This document shows, in pieces, positions 18,731-28,018 of a stretch of 64,000 nt of DNA (position 1 is its first letter; every line of letters begins with the position of its first letter). The notes beneath the pieces are model-generated. The model did no database searches and had not been told where the DNA came from. It worked only from the letters and a program-made list of their open reading frames with translations. Source of the DNA: Anaerolineales bacterium. GTDB lineage: Bacteria; Chloroflexota; Anaerolineae; Anaerolineales; Anaerolineaceae. The stretch spans positions 1 through 64,000 of the forward strand of contig JAGVAB010000048.1 of the NCBI GenBank assembly GCA_020060485.1, given 5' to 3'. Made by a program: the position numbers and the translations under genes.

Positions 18731-19195
18731 CTATCCTTTCAACTGCGCCAGCACCGCCAACGGGGCCTCATTATCCGGTTCGGCCAGCAAGGAAGCAGCA
18801 TAGTGCGCATAACGGATACGGCCGGCTTGATCCACCACAAAAACAGTTGGTGTACCCAGTTTAAAGAAATGCTTGACCTGGAAATACTGCTCGCCAACCC
18901 TGGATCCCCTGTCACTCAGGATCGGGTAAGGGATTTCATGATTCCCCCTGAATCGGGCGATCATCTTGGGCCCATTGGGAACCAACACCAGAACCTCGGC
19001 GTTCAAGGCCTTGAACTCTTCATAGTCATGACGCAACTGCGCCATATGATTGACACAGTGGATTCAAGCAAATCCAATATTGAAAACCAGCACCACATTC
19101 TTCCGGCTATACAAACCTGAGAACCGGAACATTCCGCCGTCAGAAGCAGGCAGAGAAAAATCCGGCGCTTGATCGCCTACCGATAAACATTGCAT
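18731..19195 (-). CDS. Peroxiredoxin (AhpC/TSA family), candidate selenoprotein with UxxC motif
   Basis: 154 residues if the in-frame TGA at 19066-19064 (codon 44) is read as selenocysteine. Before the TGA are VGDQAPDFSLPASDGG and NVVLVFNIGFA; after it, without frame change, IHCVNHMAQLRHDYEEFK, then ILSDRGSRVGEQYFQ, GTPTVFVVDQAGRIRYAHYA and a normal end. In related peroxiredoxin-like proteins this place holds the redox CxxC (commonly Cys-Pro-Phe-Cys), so the UGA falls exactly on the first active-site Cys and gives U-I-H-C. The start ATG 19195 has GGAGG 5 bases upstream. Ordinary gene calling would keep only the last 104 residues. A SECIS-type hairpin follows the UGA. It would reduce peroxides using thioredoxin or a similar donor. 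The alternative is a nonsense-mutated pseudogene. Confidence 0.82.
19028..19045 (-). promoter_or_regulatory. Candidate bacterial SECIS element
   Basis: In the mRNA, AUGGCGC (19045-19039) pairs with GCGUCAU (19034-19028): 7 bp with one G-U pair, apical loop AGUU with a G at its second base. The loop begins 25 nt after the UGA. A further CAU/AUG pairing can extend the stem across a small bulge. These features suit bacterial SECIS elements, which lie within the coding region just after the UGA and are bound by SelB. Confidence 0.6.
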
Positions 19196-19287
19196 TCAGT
19201 CCTCCACATTAAATAGGGATGGCTCACGCTCATCCAGGGATTCTTATTTGATGATAACATCTTTCACAGGACACGTGCAAGCTGGCT

Positions 19288-20265
19288 TCAGGGCAATTCA
19301 GACAAACCCGCCAGAAACGGCTCCACCGCTGCCAGAAATTCAACACCACATTCTTCATGGGGCACATGGCCACAGTTAGTGAACACCGCCAACTGCGCCC
19401 CGGGGATTTCCTGTGCGGCCCGGATGCTCTCCGCAGCCGGAACAATCTGGTCATTGTCACCAGTAACCACCAGCACCGGCAGGTCGAGTTCCGTCAGGCG
19501 GTTTGCCAGGGGCGCATCGTTGGCGGCCTTGCTCAACTCCCACAACGCCCGGTCCCAATTGGCCAGCCGCAACGGAGCCTGGTAACCGGTCAGAACATCC
19601 TCAGTCACCAAAGCAGGGTCGTGCCATGCCCGATAGATGAAATCCACACCCCTGGTCTGAATGGAGCGCACCAGTCTCGGTCCCAGGCGATTGACCTGCG
19701 GCAAGCCGCTGAGCGCCTGAAGCCAGGGAGACCCGAGATTTCCATACAGAGCCGGATCGACCAGCACCAAAGCCGAAACCCGTTCAGGATAGGCCAGCGC
19801 AGTCTGCACCGCCACCCGCCCGCCCGCCGAATGCCCGACCAGGATGGCCTGGTCAATCCCCAATTCGTCCAGCAGGCCAATCAGCAGCTGCGGCTGGTAG
19901 GAAGCCTGGTAGGGGTTGACCCCGGTCTGCCATTCCCCAGGCATAGGCCGTTCGGTGAAACCAAAAGCCGGGCGGTCATAGGCGATCACCGTTCCCAGCA
20001 TGGCCAGTCGGGGCGTTATTCCCCGCCAGCTATACGCGCTGGCCCCAAAACCATGCAGCAGCACGAGCGCCGGGTCGCCGCTGCCCGACTGCTCGTAATA
20101 AACCTGCAAACCATCCACGTCCACAAAACGGCCGTTATCAGCAGCCAGTTCCTCGGCAGTGGCTGTGCCCTCAGCCCCGCGCAGCGGCACAAAAAATGGA
20201 CCAAAGACCAGCAACACCAGCAGACCCCACAATACATATGCCGTGTTCTTAAGCTGCTTATTCAA
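19288..20265 (-). CDS. Membrane-anchored alpha/beta hydrolase
   Basis: 325 residues. One N-terminal hydrophobic helix (about residues 8-28) acts as anchor or uncleaved signal. The hydrolase domain has the oxyanion block LLHGFGAS, the nucleophile elbow GHSAGG (Ser), the acid block VVTGDNDQIVP (Asp) and the final NCGHVPHEE (His). The family (esterases, haloalkane dehalogenase-like, C-C hydrolases) is too broad to assign a substrate. The start is TTG 20265, 8 bases inside the end of the upstream uracil-DNA glycosylase gene, so the two are translationally coupled. Confidence 0.83.
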   Translation of the reverse strand: MNKQLKNTAYVLWGLLVLLVFGPFFVPLRGAEGTATAEELAADNGRFVDVDGLQVYYEQSGSGDPALVLLHGFGASAYSWRGITPRLAMLGTVIAYDRPAFGFTERPMPGEWQTGVNPYQASYQPQLLIGLLDELGIDQAILVGHSAGGRVAVQTALAYPERVSALVLVDPALYGNLGSPWLQALSGLPQVNRLGPRLVRSIQTRGVDFIYRAWHDPALVTEDVLTGYQAPLRLANWDRALWELSKAANDAPLANRLTELDLPVLVVTGDNDQIVPAAESIRAAQEIPGAQLAVFTNCGHVPHEECGVEFLAAVEPFLAGLSELP

Positions 20266-20962
20266 TCGAACCTGCCTTCCCGTCCAATAAATCTCTGGCC
20301 TGGCGCCAGATGGCAGCGAACATGGCCTCCGTCAGGCGGCCGGTTTGCGTGTTCTGCCGGCTGGGATGGTACGAGGCCAGCAGCCAGGGCAGCCCCTCTC
20401 CCAACCGGTAAAAGGCCCCGTGGCTGAAGGTCAGCGGCGGGACGTCATATTCCTGCTGGCGGTAGAGACGCAGCACATTGTCAAAACCGATCTTGCCCAG
20501 AGCGATGATCCCTTCCAGCTGCGGCAGGCAATCCATCTCGGCCTGCAAGTAGGGCAGGCAGTTATCCATCTCCTCCCGGGCGGGCTTATTGTCCGGCGGG
20601 GCACAGCGGCAGACAGCGGTAATAAAAAGATCATGCAGGTACAGTCCATCCCCGCGGGCTTCGGCCTGCGGCTGGCTGGCGAAACCTGTCTGGTGCAGAA
20701 CCGGGTAAAGAAAATCCCCCGAAGCATCACCGGTGAACATGCGCCCGGTGCGATTGGAGCCATGCGCGCCCGGTGCCAGGCCCACGATCAGCAAACGTGC
20801 CTGCGGATCGCCAAAGCCGGGCACCGGCTTGCCCCAGTATTCCTCATCCCGGTAGGCCCTGCGTTTGGTGCGGGCCACCTCCTCCCGCCAGGTCACCAGG
20901 CGCGGGCAGCGCCGGCAAGCGATGATCTCATCCTCCAATTGCTGCAAGCTACGTTCAGTCAT
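20258..20962 (-). CDS. Uracil-DNA glycosylase, family 5 (UdgB type)
   Basis: 234 residues. Near the N-terminus, CRRCPRL begins the four-cysteine iron-sulfur cluster set shared by families 4 and 5. The active-site block GLAPGAHGSNRTGRMFTGD has Ala rather than Asp or Glu at the usual catalytic position and the GAHG motif, as in UdgB. The leucine-loop region includes SHGAFYRLG and ASYHPSRQNT. It removes uracil and other deaminated bases from DNA. Start ATG 20962 follows GGGAGGAG; the longer frame to 21028 has no support. Confidence 0.88.
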   Translation of the reverse strand: MTERSLQQLEDEIIACRRCPRLVTWREEVARTKRRAYRDEEYWGKPVPGFGDPQARLLIVGLAPGAHGSNRTGRMFTGDASGDFLYPVLHQTGFASQPQAEARGDGLYLHDLFITAVCRCAPPDNKPAREEMDNCLPYLQAEMDCLPQLEGIIALGKIGFDNVLRLYRQQEYDVPPLTFSHGAFYRLGEGLPWLLASYHPSRQNTQTGRLTEAMFAAIWRQARDLLDGKAGSIE

Positions 20963-21087
20963 ACAGGCTCCTCCCGATGCTTCTATTTTACTGGCAATTC
21001 GTGCGGAAGAAATCCACAAAACCGGCAATGCACCCCGGCCAGTCAGCCGGAGTTATTCCCCTGTGTACCCATCAAAAATGCGGTGTG

Positions 21088-22494
21088 CTATGCTTTTTTA
21101 TTCTTTCGGAAAAGTCCCAAAATCCATAAGCGCACTTTGAGCAGATAGTAACCCGTAACCGATGCATTCATATTGAATATCGCAATACCCAGGGTTTTCA
21201 CGGGCAGAAAGATCCTCTTTCTCGGGCGTTTGGGGATATACGCAATGATCCTGGCCATTTCATCCCGAAGCCTGCCAATCGGGATCTGTTCAACATACTT
21301 TTTGGCAAATTCATACGGGGCAGAATGACCGGCCTTTTGTGCCTGTTCGGCAATCACGGTTTCATAACTCTGTATGGTGCGCTGCATCACCTTTGACCAG
21401 TCCAGCGCTTCAACCCGGTTATGGGCATTGGCGCACATGGTTTCATACCCAGCCTGTGGCAGCTCACACACCCGGCGCACGGCCGCAGCGAAAGCCTCGG
21501 CACTGGCATCTTTGGGTAAATGCGCTCCCACTGCATCATCCACCAGCTCGTCAGTTGTCTCATTGGAAAGGGCCACCACTGGCGAACCCGAAGCCAGTGC
21601 TTCAATGATCGCCAGACTTTGCACTTCCATCTTTGAAGCCGAGACAAACACATGGGTTTGCGCCAGAACTCCCGCCACTTCCTCCTGCGACAATTGCCCC
21701 AGAAAATCAACCTGTACCCGCAATCTGGCGATAATCTTGTTCAGTTCCTGCAGATAGGCACGGTCCAGGGGAACACCCACCAATTGCAAGCGGTAATTTT
21801 CGGGCAAGAATTGCATGGCTTCGATCAAAAAAGCCTGGTTCTTGCGTTTGCCCAGCGAGCCGACAAAAGTCAGTCGTTTTTCCTTTTCCTGAAGGTCAGC
21901 ACTGCGGCTTGTATGATACAGCGCCAGATTGCGCCCGTTGGGGATCTGAAAAATGCGGCCATCGTAACCAAAATCACGGATCATGGTAGCAACATTCTGG
22001 TTCAGGCCAATAACCGCGTCACAATTCTCATAGAAATTCAAAAGATATTTTTCGACGAGCATTTCATTGACCGGTGTAGCCAGCAGACGGGTGATCTCTT
22101 TTGCCCCAAAGTCCAGCGCCCGGCTGGGCAAAATGTGGGCGGTATAAAATGCCGGCACACGCCTGTGTTTGGCCCACAACTGGCCGATGACGGCCATCAG
22201 GGCTGGGTCATGCATGTGGATCACTTGCGGCTGGAAAGAGTCCAGAAAGTCGTAGATCTTTTTGAGGGTAAAGGCATCCAGCAGGGACAGGTAAAGATTG
22301 GTCTCTCCAGAGCTTTTCACCTCAAATTGTTGGAACCCTGTCTCGTCGATGGTCAGACCGGTGGTCTTTCCCGGACAGAGCATCACCACCTGATAATACT
22401 GCGCAAACCAGCGCGCCATTTCATAGGCCACGCGGCCCTCTCCCCCGCCATAACCTTCCTTGAAAATGGAGATGAATAAAATTCTTTCGACCAT
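21088..22494 (-). CDS. Glycosyltransferase family 4
   Basis: 468 residues. GT-B fold: an N-terminal domain beginning ERILFISIFKEGYGGGEGRVAYEMARWF and a C-terminal domain with FVGSLGKRKNQAFLIEAM, VDFLGQLSQEEVAGVLAQTHVFVSAS and the late EALASGSPVVAL motif that binds the nucleotide-sugar. About 100 residues beyond the usual C-terminus are basic and hydrophobic (KRPRKRIFLPVKTLG, then LLKVRLWILGLF), suggesting attachment to the membrane. It stands alone, flanked by unrelated genes. The start has AAGGAAAA about 9 bases upstream. Confidence 0.82.
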   Translation of the reverse strand: MVERILFISIFKEGYGGGEGRVAYEMARWFAQYYQVVMLCPGKTTGLTIDETGFQQFEVKSSGETNLYLSLLDAFTLKKIYDFLDSFQPQVIHMHDPALMAVIGQLWAKHRRVPAFYTAHILPSRALDFGAKEITRLLATPVNEMLVEKYLLNFYENCDAVIGLNQNVATMIRDFGYDGRIFQIPNGRNLALYHTSRSADLQEKEKRLTFVGSLGKRKNQAFLIEAMQFLPENYRLQLVGVPLDRAYLQELNKIIARLRVQVDFLGQLSQEEVAGVLAQTHVFVSASKMEVQSLAIIEALASGSPVVALSNETTDELVDDAVGAHLPKDASAEAFAAAVRRVCELPQAGYETMCANAHNRVEALDWSKVMQRTIQSYETVIAEQAQKAGHSAPYEFAKKYVEQIPIGRLRDEMARIIAYIPKRPRKRIFLPVKTLGIAIFNMNASVTGYYLLKVRLWILGLFRKNKKA

Positions 22495-22663
22495 CTATTT
22501 TTTTCCTTAAGCAATACGAAAAGGTCAGCCTTCATCAGAACAGGAATGAATGCAAAGACGGCTTTCTGATCTATTTATAGCTTAAATTCAAGGCCGGAAA
22601 AAGTGAAGAAGAATAAGGAATTGTTAACAATTGGAAACTTGAAAATAACCTCCTGCTGTCTGG

Positions 22664-23683
22664 CTACCCCAGCAGCATCGCATCGCCAAAAGAGAAGAAG
22701 CGGTAGCCCTCGGCCTTGGCTTCTTCATACGCCGCCAGAATGCGCTCGCGGCCAACAAAAGCACTGACCAGCATCAGCAGGGTCGAGCGCGGCAGGTGAA
22801 AATTGGTGATCATCACGTCCACGGCCTTGAAAGTGTATCCGGGCAGAATATAGATGCTGGTCGGGCCGGAAAATGGCGCCACCACATCGTCGGGGGTGGC
22901 ATTCTGTGCTGCCGTCTCCAGGGTGCGCACGCTGGTGGTGCCCACCGCCACAATGCGCCCGCCAGCTCGTTTGGCAGCGTTGATTTGCTCTGCCACCGCC
23001 GGGGTCAACTCGCACCATTCAGTATGGATCTGGTGCTGGCCGGGGTCTTCTTCTGTCACCGGTGCAAAGGTATCCAAACCCACATGCAGGGTCACATCGG
23101 CAAAACCAATGCCTTGCGCCTTTAGTTGGTCCATCAATTCGGGAGTGAAGTGCAGCCCGGCGGTGGGGGCGGCTGCCGAGCCCGGGGTACGGGCATACAC
23201 AGTCTGATAGCGTTCGGGGTCTTGCAGCGGCGTGTGAATATAAGGCGGCAGGGGCATCTGCCCGGCCTGGTTCAGATACGGCTCCACGGGTTCATCAAAA
23301 CGCACCAGGCGGCGCGGGCCGTCCAGCTCGGCAACAATTTCGGCCTGCGGGCCGTTCTCCACTTGCAAACGGCGGCCCAGCATCAGGCGCTTGCCGCCTA
23401 CCAGGGTTTCCCAGGTACGCTCGTCCTCACGGTGCAGCAGCAAAAGCTCCACCCGCCCGCCGGTGTCCTTGCGAGCAAAGATGCGCGCCGGAATGACCCG
23501 CGTGCGGTTGATCACCAGCAAGTCGCCGGAATTCAGATAATCCCCGATCTGCCAGAAATGGCGGTGCTGCAGCGGGCCGCCGTCACGCGGCAGCACGCAC
23601 AGGCGCGAGTTATGCCGCGGCTCCACCGGCGTCTGCGCGATGAAAGCCTCCGGCAGGTCGTAAATGAAATCGTCGGTTCTCAT
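22664..23683 (-). CDS. queA: tRNA S-adenosylmethionine ribosyltransferase-isomerase
   Basis: 339 residues, standard length. Family blocks include [19 protein letters not shown] at the N-terminus, [51 protein letters not shown] and GTTSVRTLE. It adds the epoxycyclopentane ring during queuosine synthesis in tRNA. Its start overlaps the ruvB stop by 4 bp, a common gene pair. Confidence 0.97.
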   Translation of the reverse strand: MRTDDFIYDLPEAFIAQTPVEPRHNSRLCVLPRDGGPLQHRHFWQIGDYLNSGDLLVINRTRVIPARIFARKDTGGRVELLLLHREDERTWETLVGGKRLMLGRRLQVENGPQAEIVAELDGPRRLVRFDEPVEPYLNQAGQMPLPPYIHTPLQDPERYQTVYARTPGSAAAPTAGLHFTPELMDQLKAQGIGFADVTLHVGLDTFAPVTEEDPGQHQIHTEWCELTPAVAEQINAAKRAGGRIVAVGTTSVRTLETAAQNATPDDVVAPFSGPTSIYILPGYTFKAVDVMITNFHLPRSTLLMLVSAFVGRERILAAYEEAKAEGYRFFSFGDAMLLG

Positions 23684-24717
23684 GAGTCAAACAAGGTGGG
23701 CTGCGGGGGCAGGTTGTCCGGGAGAGCCAAGCCCAGATGCTGGTAAGCCAGACGGGTAGCCATGCGCCCCTGAGGGGTGCGCTCCAGAAAACCGAGCTGC
23801 ATCAGGTACGGCTCGACCACATCCATGATCGTGTCCGGCTCTTCGCTGATCGAGGCGCTGATCGTGCTCAACCCCACCGGTCCGCCATTGTATTTTTGAA
23901 TGATGGTCAAAAGCACCCGCCGGTCCATTTCGTCCAGGCCCAAAGCATCCACATTCAGCAGGTTGAGGGCTTCTTCGGCCACAGTGCGGTTGATTACCCC
24001 GTCAGCGCGCACCTCGGCAAAGTCACGCGCCCGGCGCAGCAAGCGCAGCGCCACGCGCGGCGTGCCGCGTGCCCGGCAGGCAATCTCCTTGGTGCCGTCT
24101 TCGTCAGTAACCACGCCCAACATCCTTGATGCGCGCCGCACGATCTCCTCCATGGCCGCCGGGTCATAATAATCCAGCCGGTAAACCGCCCCGAAGCGTG
24201 CCCGCAACGGAGCCGTGACCAGCGCCAGACGGGTGGTTGCGCCAATCACAGTGAAGCGCGGCAGTTTCAGGCGGATCGAGCGCGCCGAAGGCCCTTTGCC
24301 AATGATGATATCCAGGGCAAAGTCTTCCATGGCCGGGTAAAGGATCTCTTCCACAGCCCGCCCCAGGCGATGGATCTCGTCAATAAAGAACACATCCCCG
24401 GCATGCAGATTGGTCAACACCGAGACCAGATCGCCAGTGCGTTCCACCGCCGGGCCGGCAGTGATCTTGATATTCACGCCCATCTCGTTGGCCAGCACAT
24501 GCGCCAGGGTGGTCTTGCCCAGTCCGGGCGGGCCATAGAACAACACATGGTCCAGCGATTCGCCGCGCTGTTTGGCAGCCTGCACCAGAATGCCCAGGTT
24601 TTCCTTGATCTGCTCCTGGCCAATCACTTCCTGCAGCAGCCGCGGGCGCAGCGCCTGATCCACCCGGTCACCGGGTTTCTGTTCGGGATGAACAATGCGT
24701 TCCTGTGGGTCGCTCAT
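23680..24717 (-). CDS. ruvB: Holliday junction branch migration helicase RuvB
   Basis: 345 residues. N-terminal block [19 protein letters not shown], Walker [16 protein letters not shown], Walker [14 protein letters not shown], sensor [18 protein letters not shown] and the C-terminal winged helix with [19 protein letters not shown]. The hexameric motor drives branch migration with RuvA. Start ATG 24717 is preferred; the frame runs to 24756 without family support. Neither ruvA nor ruvC is in the window. Confidence 0.97.
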   Translation of the reverse strand: MSDPQERIVHPEQKPGDRVDQALRPRLLQEVIGQEQIKENLGILVQAAKQRGESLDHVLFYGPPGLGKTTLAHVLANEMGVNIKITAGPAVERTGDLVSVLTNLHAGDVFFIDEIHRLGRAVEEILYPAMEDFALDIIIGKGPSARSIRLKLPRFTVIGATTRLALVTAPLRARFGAVYRLDYYDPAAMEEIVRRASRMLGVVTDEDGTKEIACRARGTPRVALRLLRRARDFAEVRADGVINRTVAEEALNLLNVDALGLDEMDRRVLLTIIQKYNGGPVGLSTISASISEEPDTIMDVVEPYLMQLGFLERTPQGRMATRLAYQHLGLALPDNLPPQPTLFDS

Positions 24718-24838
24718 GAAGCTGATTATACCCTTAATCCCCCTGGCTCGCCGCATTCCTAGAACAGATTTCTAATAAAATCAGCCGCCCCAAACTTGAC
24801 CAGACAACCCAATTTTTCTCGCAATTCTGCAAAAACAG

Positions 24839-24844
24839 CTATAA
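24839..24844 (+). promoter_or_regulatory. -10 element upstream of upp
   Basis: TATAAT 28 bases before the upp start; the -35 region (TTCTCG at 17 bp) is poor. The 154-bp divergent spacer with ruvB must hold both promoters. Confidence 0.45.
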
Positions 24845-24871
24845 TACATAGAAATTCCATGGAGCAAAAAA

Positions 24872-25522
24872 ATGACTGATTTCGATCTCTCTCAATACCC
24901 AAACGTGCATGTTTCTCCCCACCCGCTCGTTGCCCATAAACTGCGCCTGCTGCGCCGGGTGGACACTGAACCCAAGAAGTTCCGCGAGCTGGTGCGCGAG
25001 CTCGGCGGCCTGCTGACCTATGAAGCCACCCTGGATCTCAAAACCCGTCCAGTGGAAGTGCAAACCCCGCTTACCACCACCACCGGCCAGGAGCTGGAAG
25101 AAAAGATCGGCCTGGTGCCGATCCTGCGCGCCGGCCTGGGTATGACCGAAGGCGTCTGGGAGCTGATGTCTTCCGCCGAAGTGTGGCACATCGGCATCTA
25201 CCGCGACGAGAACACCTTGCGCCCGGTGGAATATTACAACAAACTGCCCCTGGCCCCAACTGTCCAGGTCTGCCTGATCCTTGACCCCATGCTGGCCACC
25301 GGCGGCTCGGCCGTTGCCACCGTGGATGTGCTCAAACGCTGGGGCGTTCAGAAGATCAAGTTCGTGGGCTTGATCGGCGCCCCCGAAGGTATCATGGCCA
25401 TGCAGAAAGCCCATCCGGACGTGCCCATCTATCTGGCCGCAGTGGATGACCATCTCAACGAAGTTGGCTACATCGTGCCCGGCCTGGGGGATGCCGGCGA
25501 CCGCCAGTTCGGCACAGGCTAG
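24872..25522 (+). CDS. upp: Uracil phosphoribosyltransferase
   Basis: 216 residues, usual length about 209. Family blocks: [15 protein letters not shown], the PRPP region [18 protein letters not shown], the PRPP loop [20 protein letters not shown], and a C-terminal uracil-binding region ending [16 protein letters not shown]. It makes UMP from uracil and PRPP (pyrimidine salvage), linking to pyrG. The start follows GGAG with 7-8 bases spacing, and a strong terminator follows. Confidence 0.96.
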   Translation: MTDFDLSQYPNVHVSPHPLVAHKLRLLRRVDTEPKKFRELVRELGGLLTYEATLDLKTRPVEVQTPLTTTTGQELEEKIGLVPILRAGLGMTEGVWELMSSAEVWHIGIYRDENTLRPVEYYNKLPLAPTVQVCLILDPMLATGGSAVATVDVLKRWGVQKIKFVGLIGAPEGIMAMQKAHPDVPIYLAAVDDHLNEVGYIVPGLGDAGDRQFGTG

Positions 25523-25540
25523 ATCGACATAATCACATTT

Positions 25541-25577
25541 TCAGGTTCTTGCGAATGATTGCAAGAACCTGATTTTT
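25541..25577 (+). terminator. upp: upp terminator
   Basis: 12-bp perfect stem (25541-25552 with 25561-25572), 8-base loop, then TTTTTC. Confidence 0.9.
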
Positions 25578-25759
25578 CAGTTTAACATTTAAACGCACGC
25601 AAAGACGCAAAGAAAAACCCTTGCTCTGTCCTTGCAAGGAGGGTCGTGACCCGCGCAACGCTCCCCGGCAAGTGTAAGCAGCACTGCGTCCGCACACTTG
25701 CCCCGGATGCTGGAGTCAGGGATGCAGGGGTGCGGCTCCTTCGCAATGACATCCAGCTT

Positions 25760-25788
25760 TTGACATCCCTCCCCGCATGGAGTATGAT
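25760..25788 (+). promoter_or_regulatory. Promoter of SGNH lipoprotein gene
   Basis: TTGACA (25760-25765), 17-bp spacer, TATGAT (25783-25788), 35 bases before the start codon. Confidence 0.75.
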
Positions 25789-25823
25789 TGCATCAATTCA
25801 CTTATCGGTATGGAAATCCGCCA

Positions 25824-27929
25824 ATGAAAAGAATTCGAACACAATCCTTGCTGCTCCTGTTCACTGCCGCCGCCTTGCTGTTGACCGCCTGCGCCCCGGC
25901 TGTTTTGCCTGTTCCTGGCGAAATTGCAGCCAGTCCACAGGTCACATCTACCCCGCTGGGCAAGCCATCACCGGCCAGCACCGCCATGGTCACACATTCA
26001 GACGCTGCCGGGAACCTGACAGAGATTGAAACCTCACCCCTGCCCTACGACCCGGCCGCCACCCACCTGCCGCCAGAACAGTGGCAGGACTGGCCCATCG
26101 TGCCGCAGATCCCCCAGCGCGCCATCGTCATCTATCAGCGCGGCCTGGCGCTGGGCAACGATCCGCACGCATTTTCCAAAGTTGGCGACTGCCAGAGCAT
26201 CAAGGAAGTGATGTTGGGCATCTATGACCAGCCCGGCAATTACGTGCTGCGCGATCGTGAGCAGTACCTGCAGGAAACCATTGAACACTTCCGCGGCTCC
26301 TTTGACCGCGATGGTATGGCGGTCAAGGGCGGCTTCAATGCCGCCTCGGTGCTTTCCCCGCTGTGGGCCGACCCCGAAACCTGCCTGGCCGGTGAAACGC
26401 CGCTGGAATGTGAACTGCGCATTCACAAGCCGGGCTTTGTCATCATCAGCCTGGAGGTGTGGTGGGAAGGCCGCTCTGTTGAACGTTACGAAGGCTACAT
26501 GCGCCGCATCATCGAATACGCCATCCAGCATGGCACGGTGCCCATCCTGTCCACCAAAGCCGACAACGTGGAAGGCGACCACAGCATCAACCTGGCCACC
26601 GCCCGTCTGGCCTATGAATACGACCTGCCGCTGTGGAACTTCTGGCTTGCCGCGCAAAGCCTGCCCAACCGCGGCCTCGACCCGGAACGTGCGGATGGCT
26701 TCCACCTCAGCCAGCGCGCCTGGACAGAGCGCAGCTATACCGCCCTGCAAACTGTGGACGCCCTGTGGCGGGCGGTCAGCAGCGATGCTCCCGCCGCACC
26801 AGCCACAGCCAACGGGAGCGGACTGGCAGAAGTTGCCAGCGCCGCCACCCTACCCAAAAATGTCATCCCCTCGGATGAATTGCAAATCCTGCTATCCGCC
26901 AGCGGCGAGGTGCTCGTCTTTGGCTTGGCCGAACGTCAGGCAGAGACTTACCTCTCTCCGGGCGTCTTCCTCTTTGATCTGGAAAGTCAGCAGTTGCACC
27001 GCCTGCTGCCCGAAGGTTTTGACCTGCAAGACGTCTCGCCGGATGGCAAAACCCTGCTGGTCAACCAGGGACGCCGGCTCTACGTCCTCACCCTGGACAG
27101 CCTGGAGAAAATCCCGGTCACCGACAGCCTGCTCAACTCCCCCGGAAAGGCCGCGGCTCTGTGGCTGGCAGACGGGCAAACCATCGCCCTGGTGAGCGAA
27201 GCCAACGGCCAGCGCCGCATCTGGCTTGCAGGCTATACGCAACACAAAATCGCTTCGCCCGCCGACTGGCAGACCCTGACCAGCGCCGAGGACAGCCCGG
27301 TCGCCCTTATCTCTGCTGGCATCCCTGGACAGATCATTTGGGAAAGCGGTGAATGCTCCCCCGGCCGAAGCTGCACCGGCACGGGTTTCCTGTCCAGCGG
27401 CCTGGACGGAAAGAACACAACCGCCCTGCAAGCTGCCAGCCAGCCCTTCTTCTCGGCGGCTGCCGGCAGTTATGCCCATGGCAGTGAGAATTCAAGCCTC
27501 ATGCTGCATACCCTGGACGGCGTCCTGCGCCGCGAACTGCCCCTGCCCGGCAACGCCAAATGGGAATACACCCTGGCAGATGCCGCCTGGTCTGCCGATG
27601 GCCAGCGCCTGGCCCTGCAGGTGCTGGAACGCAGCAACTATACCGGCAAACGCTTCAATGCCACCAACTACATCCTCACCCCGGCCAACTGGGGCATCCA
27701 GGAACTGGGTGAATCGACCGGGCTTAATCCCTTCATCCTGTGGGCACCAGACGAGACCGGCCTGATCCTGGCGGGGACTACCGCCATTGAGAACAACGGC
27801 TACGCCATCAGCCTCAGCCGCCTGGCCATGCCCCGCAGGATCCTCATCAGCTATGACGAAGACCTGGGCATCACTGCCCCGGAATACCTGTTCATCACCC
27901 GCCTGGGGTGGATGGCACCAAAAAAATAA
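25824..27929 (+). CDS. SGNH/GDSL-like lipoprotein with C-terminal beta-propeller region
   Basis: 701 residues. Signal peptide and lipobox LLTAC (Cys 23), then a Thr/Pro-rich linker. Residues ~90-320 look like an SGNH hydrolase: block I is VGDCQS (121-125), a mid block ends in VIISLEVWW, and the block V pair is Asp 291-His 294 in ADGFHLS. The usual block I serine is replaced by Cys 123, so catalysis would be unusual or absent. From about residue 350 the protein has repeated beta units of the TolB/WD40-like kind (DVSPDGKTLLV, AAWSADGQRLAL, FILWAPDETGLIL). Start ATG 25824 fits the signal peptide; the longer frame to 25788 runs over the promoter. Probable role: surface carbohydrate or polymer binding or processing. 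Confidence 0.72.
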   Translation: MKRIRTQSLLLLFTAAALLLTACAPAVLPVPGEIAASPQVTSTPLGKPSPASTAMVTHSDAAGNLTEIETSPLPYDPAATHLPPEQWQDWPIVPQIPQRAIVIYQRGLALGNDPHAFSKVGDCQSIKEVMLGIYDQPGNYVLRDREQYLQETIEHFRGSFDRDGMAVKGGFNAASVLSPLWADPETCLAGETPLECELRIHKPGFVIISLEVWWEGRSVERYEGYMRRIIEYAIQHGTVPILSTKADNVEGDHSINLATARLAYEYDLPLWNFWLAAQSLPNRGLDPERADGFHLSQRAWTERSYTALQTVDALWRAVSSDAPAAPATANGSGLAEVASAATLPKNVIPSDELQILLSASGEVLVFGLAERQAETYLSPGVFLFDLESQQLHRLLPEGFDLQDVSPDGKTLLVNQGRRLYVLTLDSLEKIPVTDSLLNSPGKAAALWLADGQTIALVSEANGQRRIWLAGYTQHKIASPADWQTLTSAEDSPVALISAGIPGQIIWESGECSPGRSCTGTGFLSSGLDGKNTTALQAASQPFFSAAAGSYAHGSENSSLMLHTLDGVLRRELPLPGNAKWEYTLADAAWSADGQRLALQVLERSNYTGKRFNATNYILTPANWGIQELGESTGLNPFILWAPDETGLILAGTTAIENNGYAISLSRLAMPRRILISYDEDLGITAPEYLFITRLGWMAPKK

Positions 27930-28018
27930 TCGCACCGCACCATACCATTCCTAAGGAAATTCCTGAGGATTCGTGGTTTAATAGACTCACACCCGCCTGA
28001 TTCCCCCGGAGGTTTCCC

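Larger units (their letters stand above)
25523..25823. other. Intergenic stretch: terminator, repeat debris and a promoter
   Basis: About 300 bases without a gene. It holds the upp terminator, a CGCAAAGACGCAAAG direct repeat (two copies of GCAAAG-containing units near 25598), GC-rich imperfect inverted sequences around 25640-25750 that look like decayed repeats, and the promoter at 25760. Confidence 0.55.

Noticed and set aside
18731..19195. Reading the peroxiredoxin as a simple pseudogene or as a 104-residue protein
   Set aside because: There is one stop only, exactly at the redox Cys, frame and conservation continue on both sides, the upstream start has a strong ribosome binding site and the short form would lack the active site.
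25590..25620. CGCAAAGACGCAAAG direct repeat as start of an array
   Set aside because: Only about two short units are present without spacers; more likely repeat debris.
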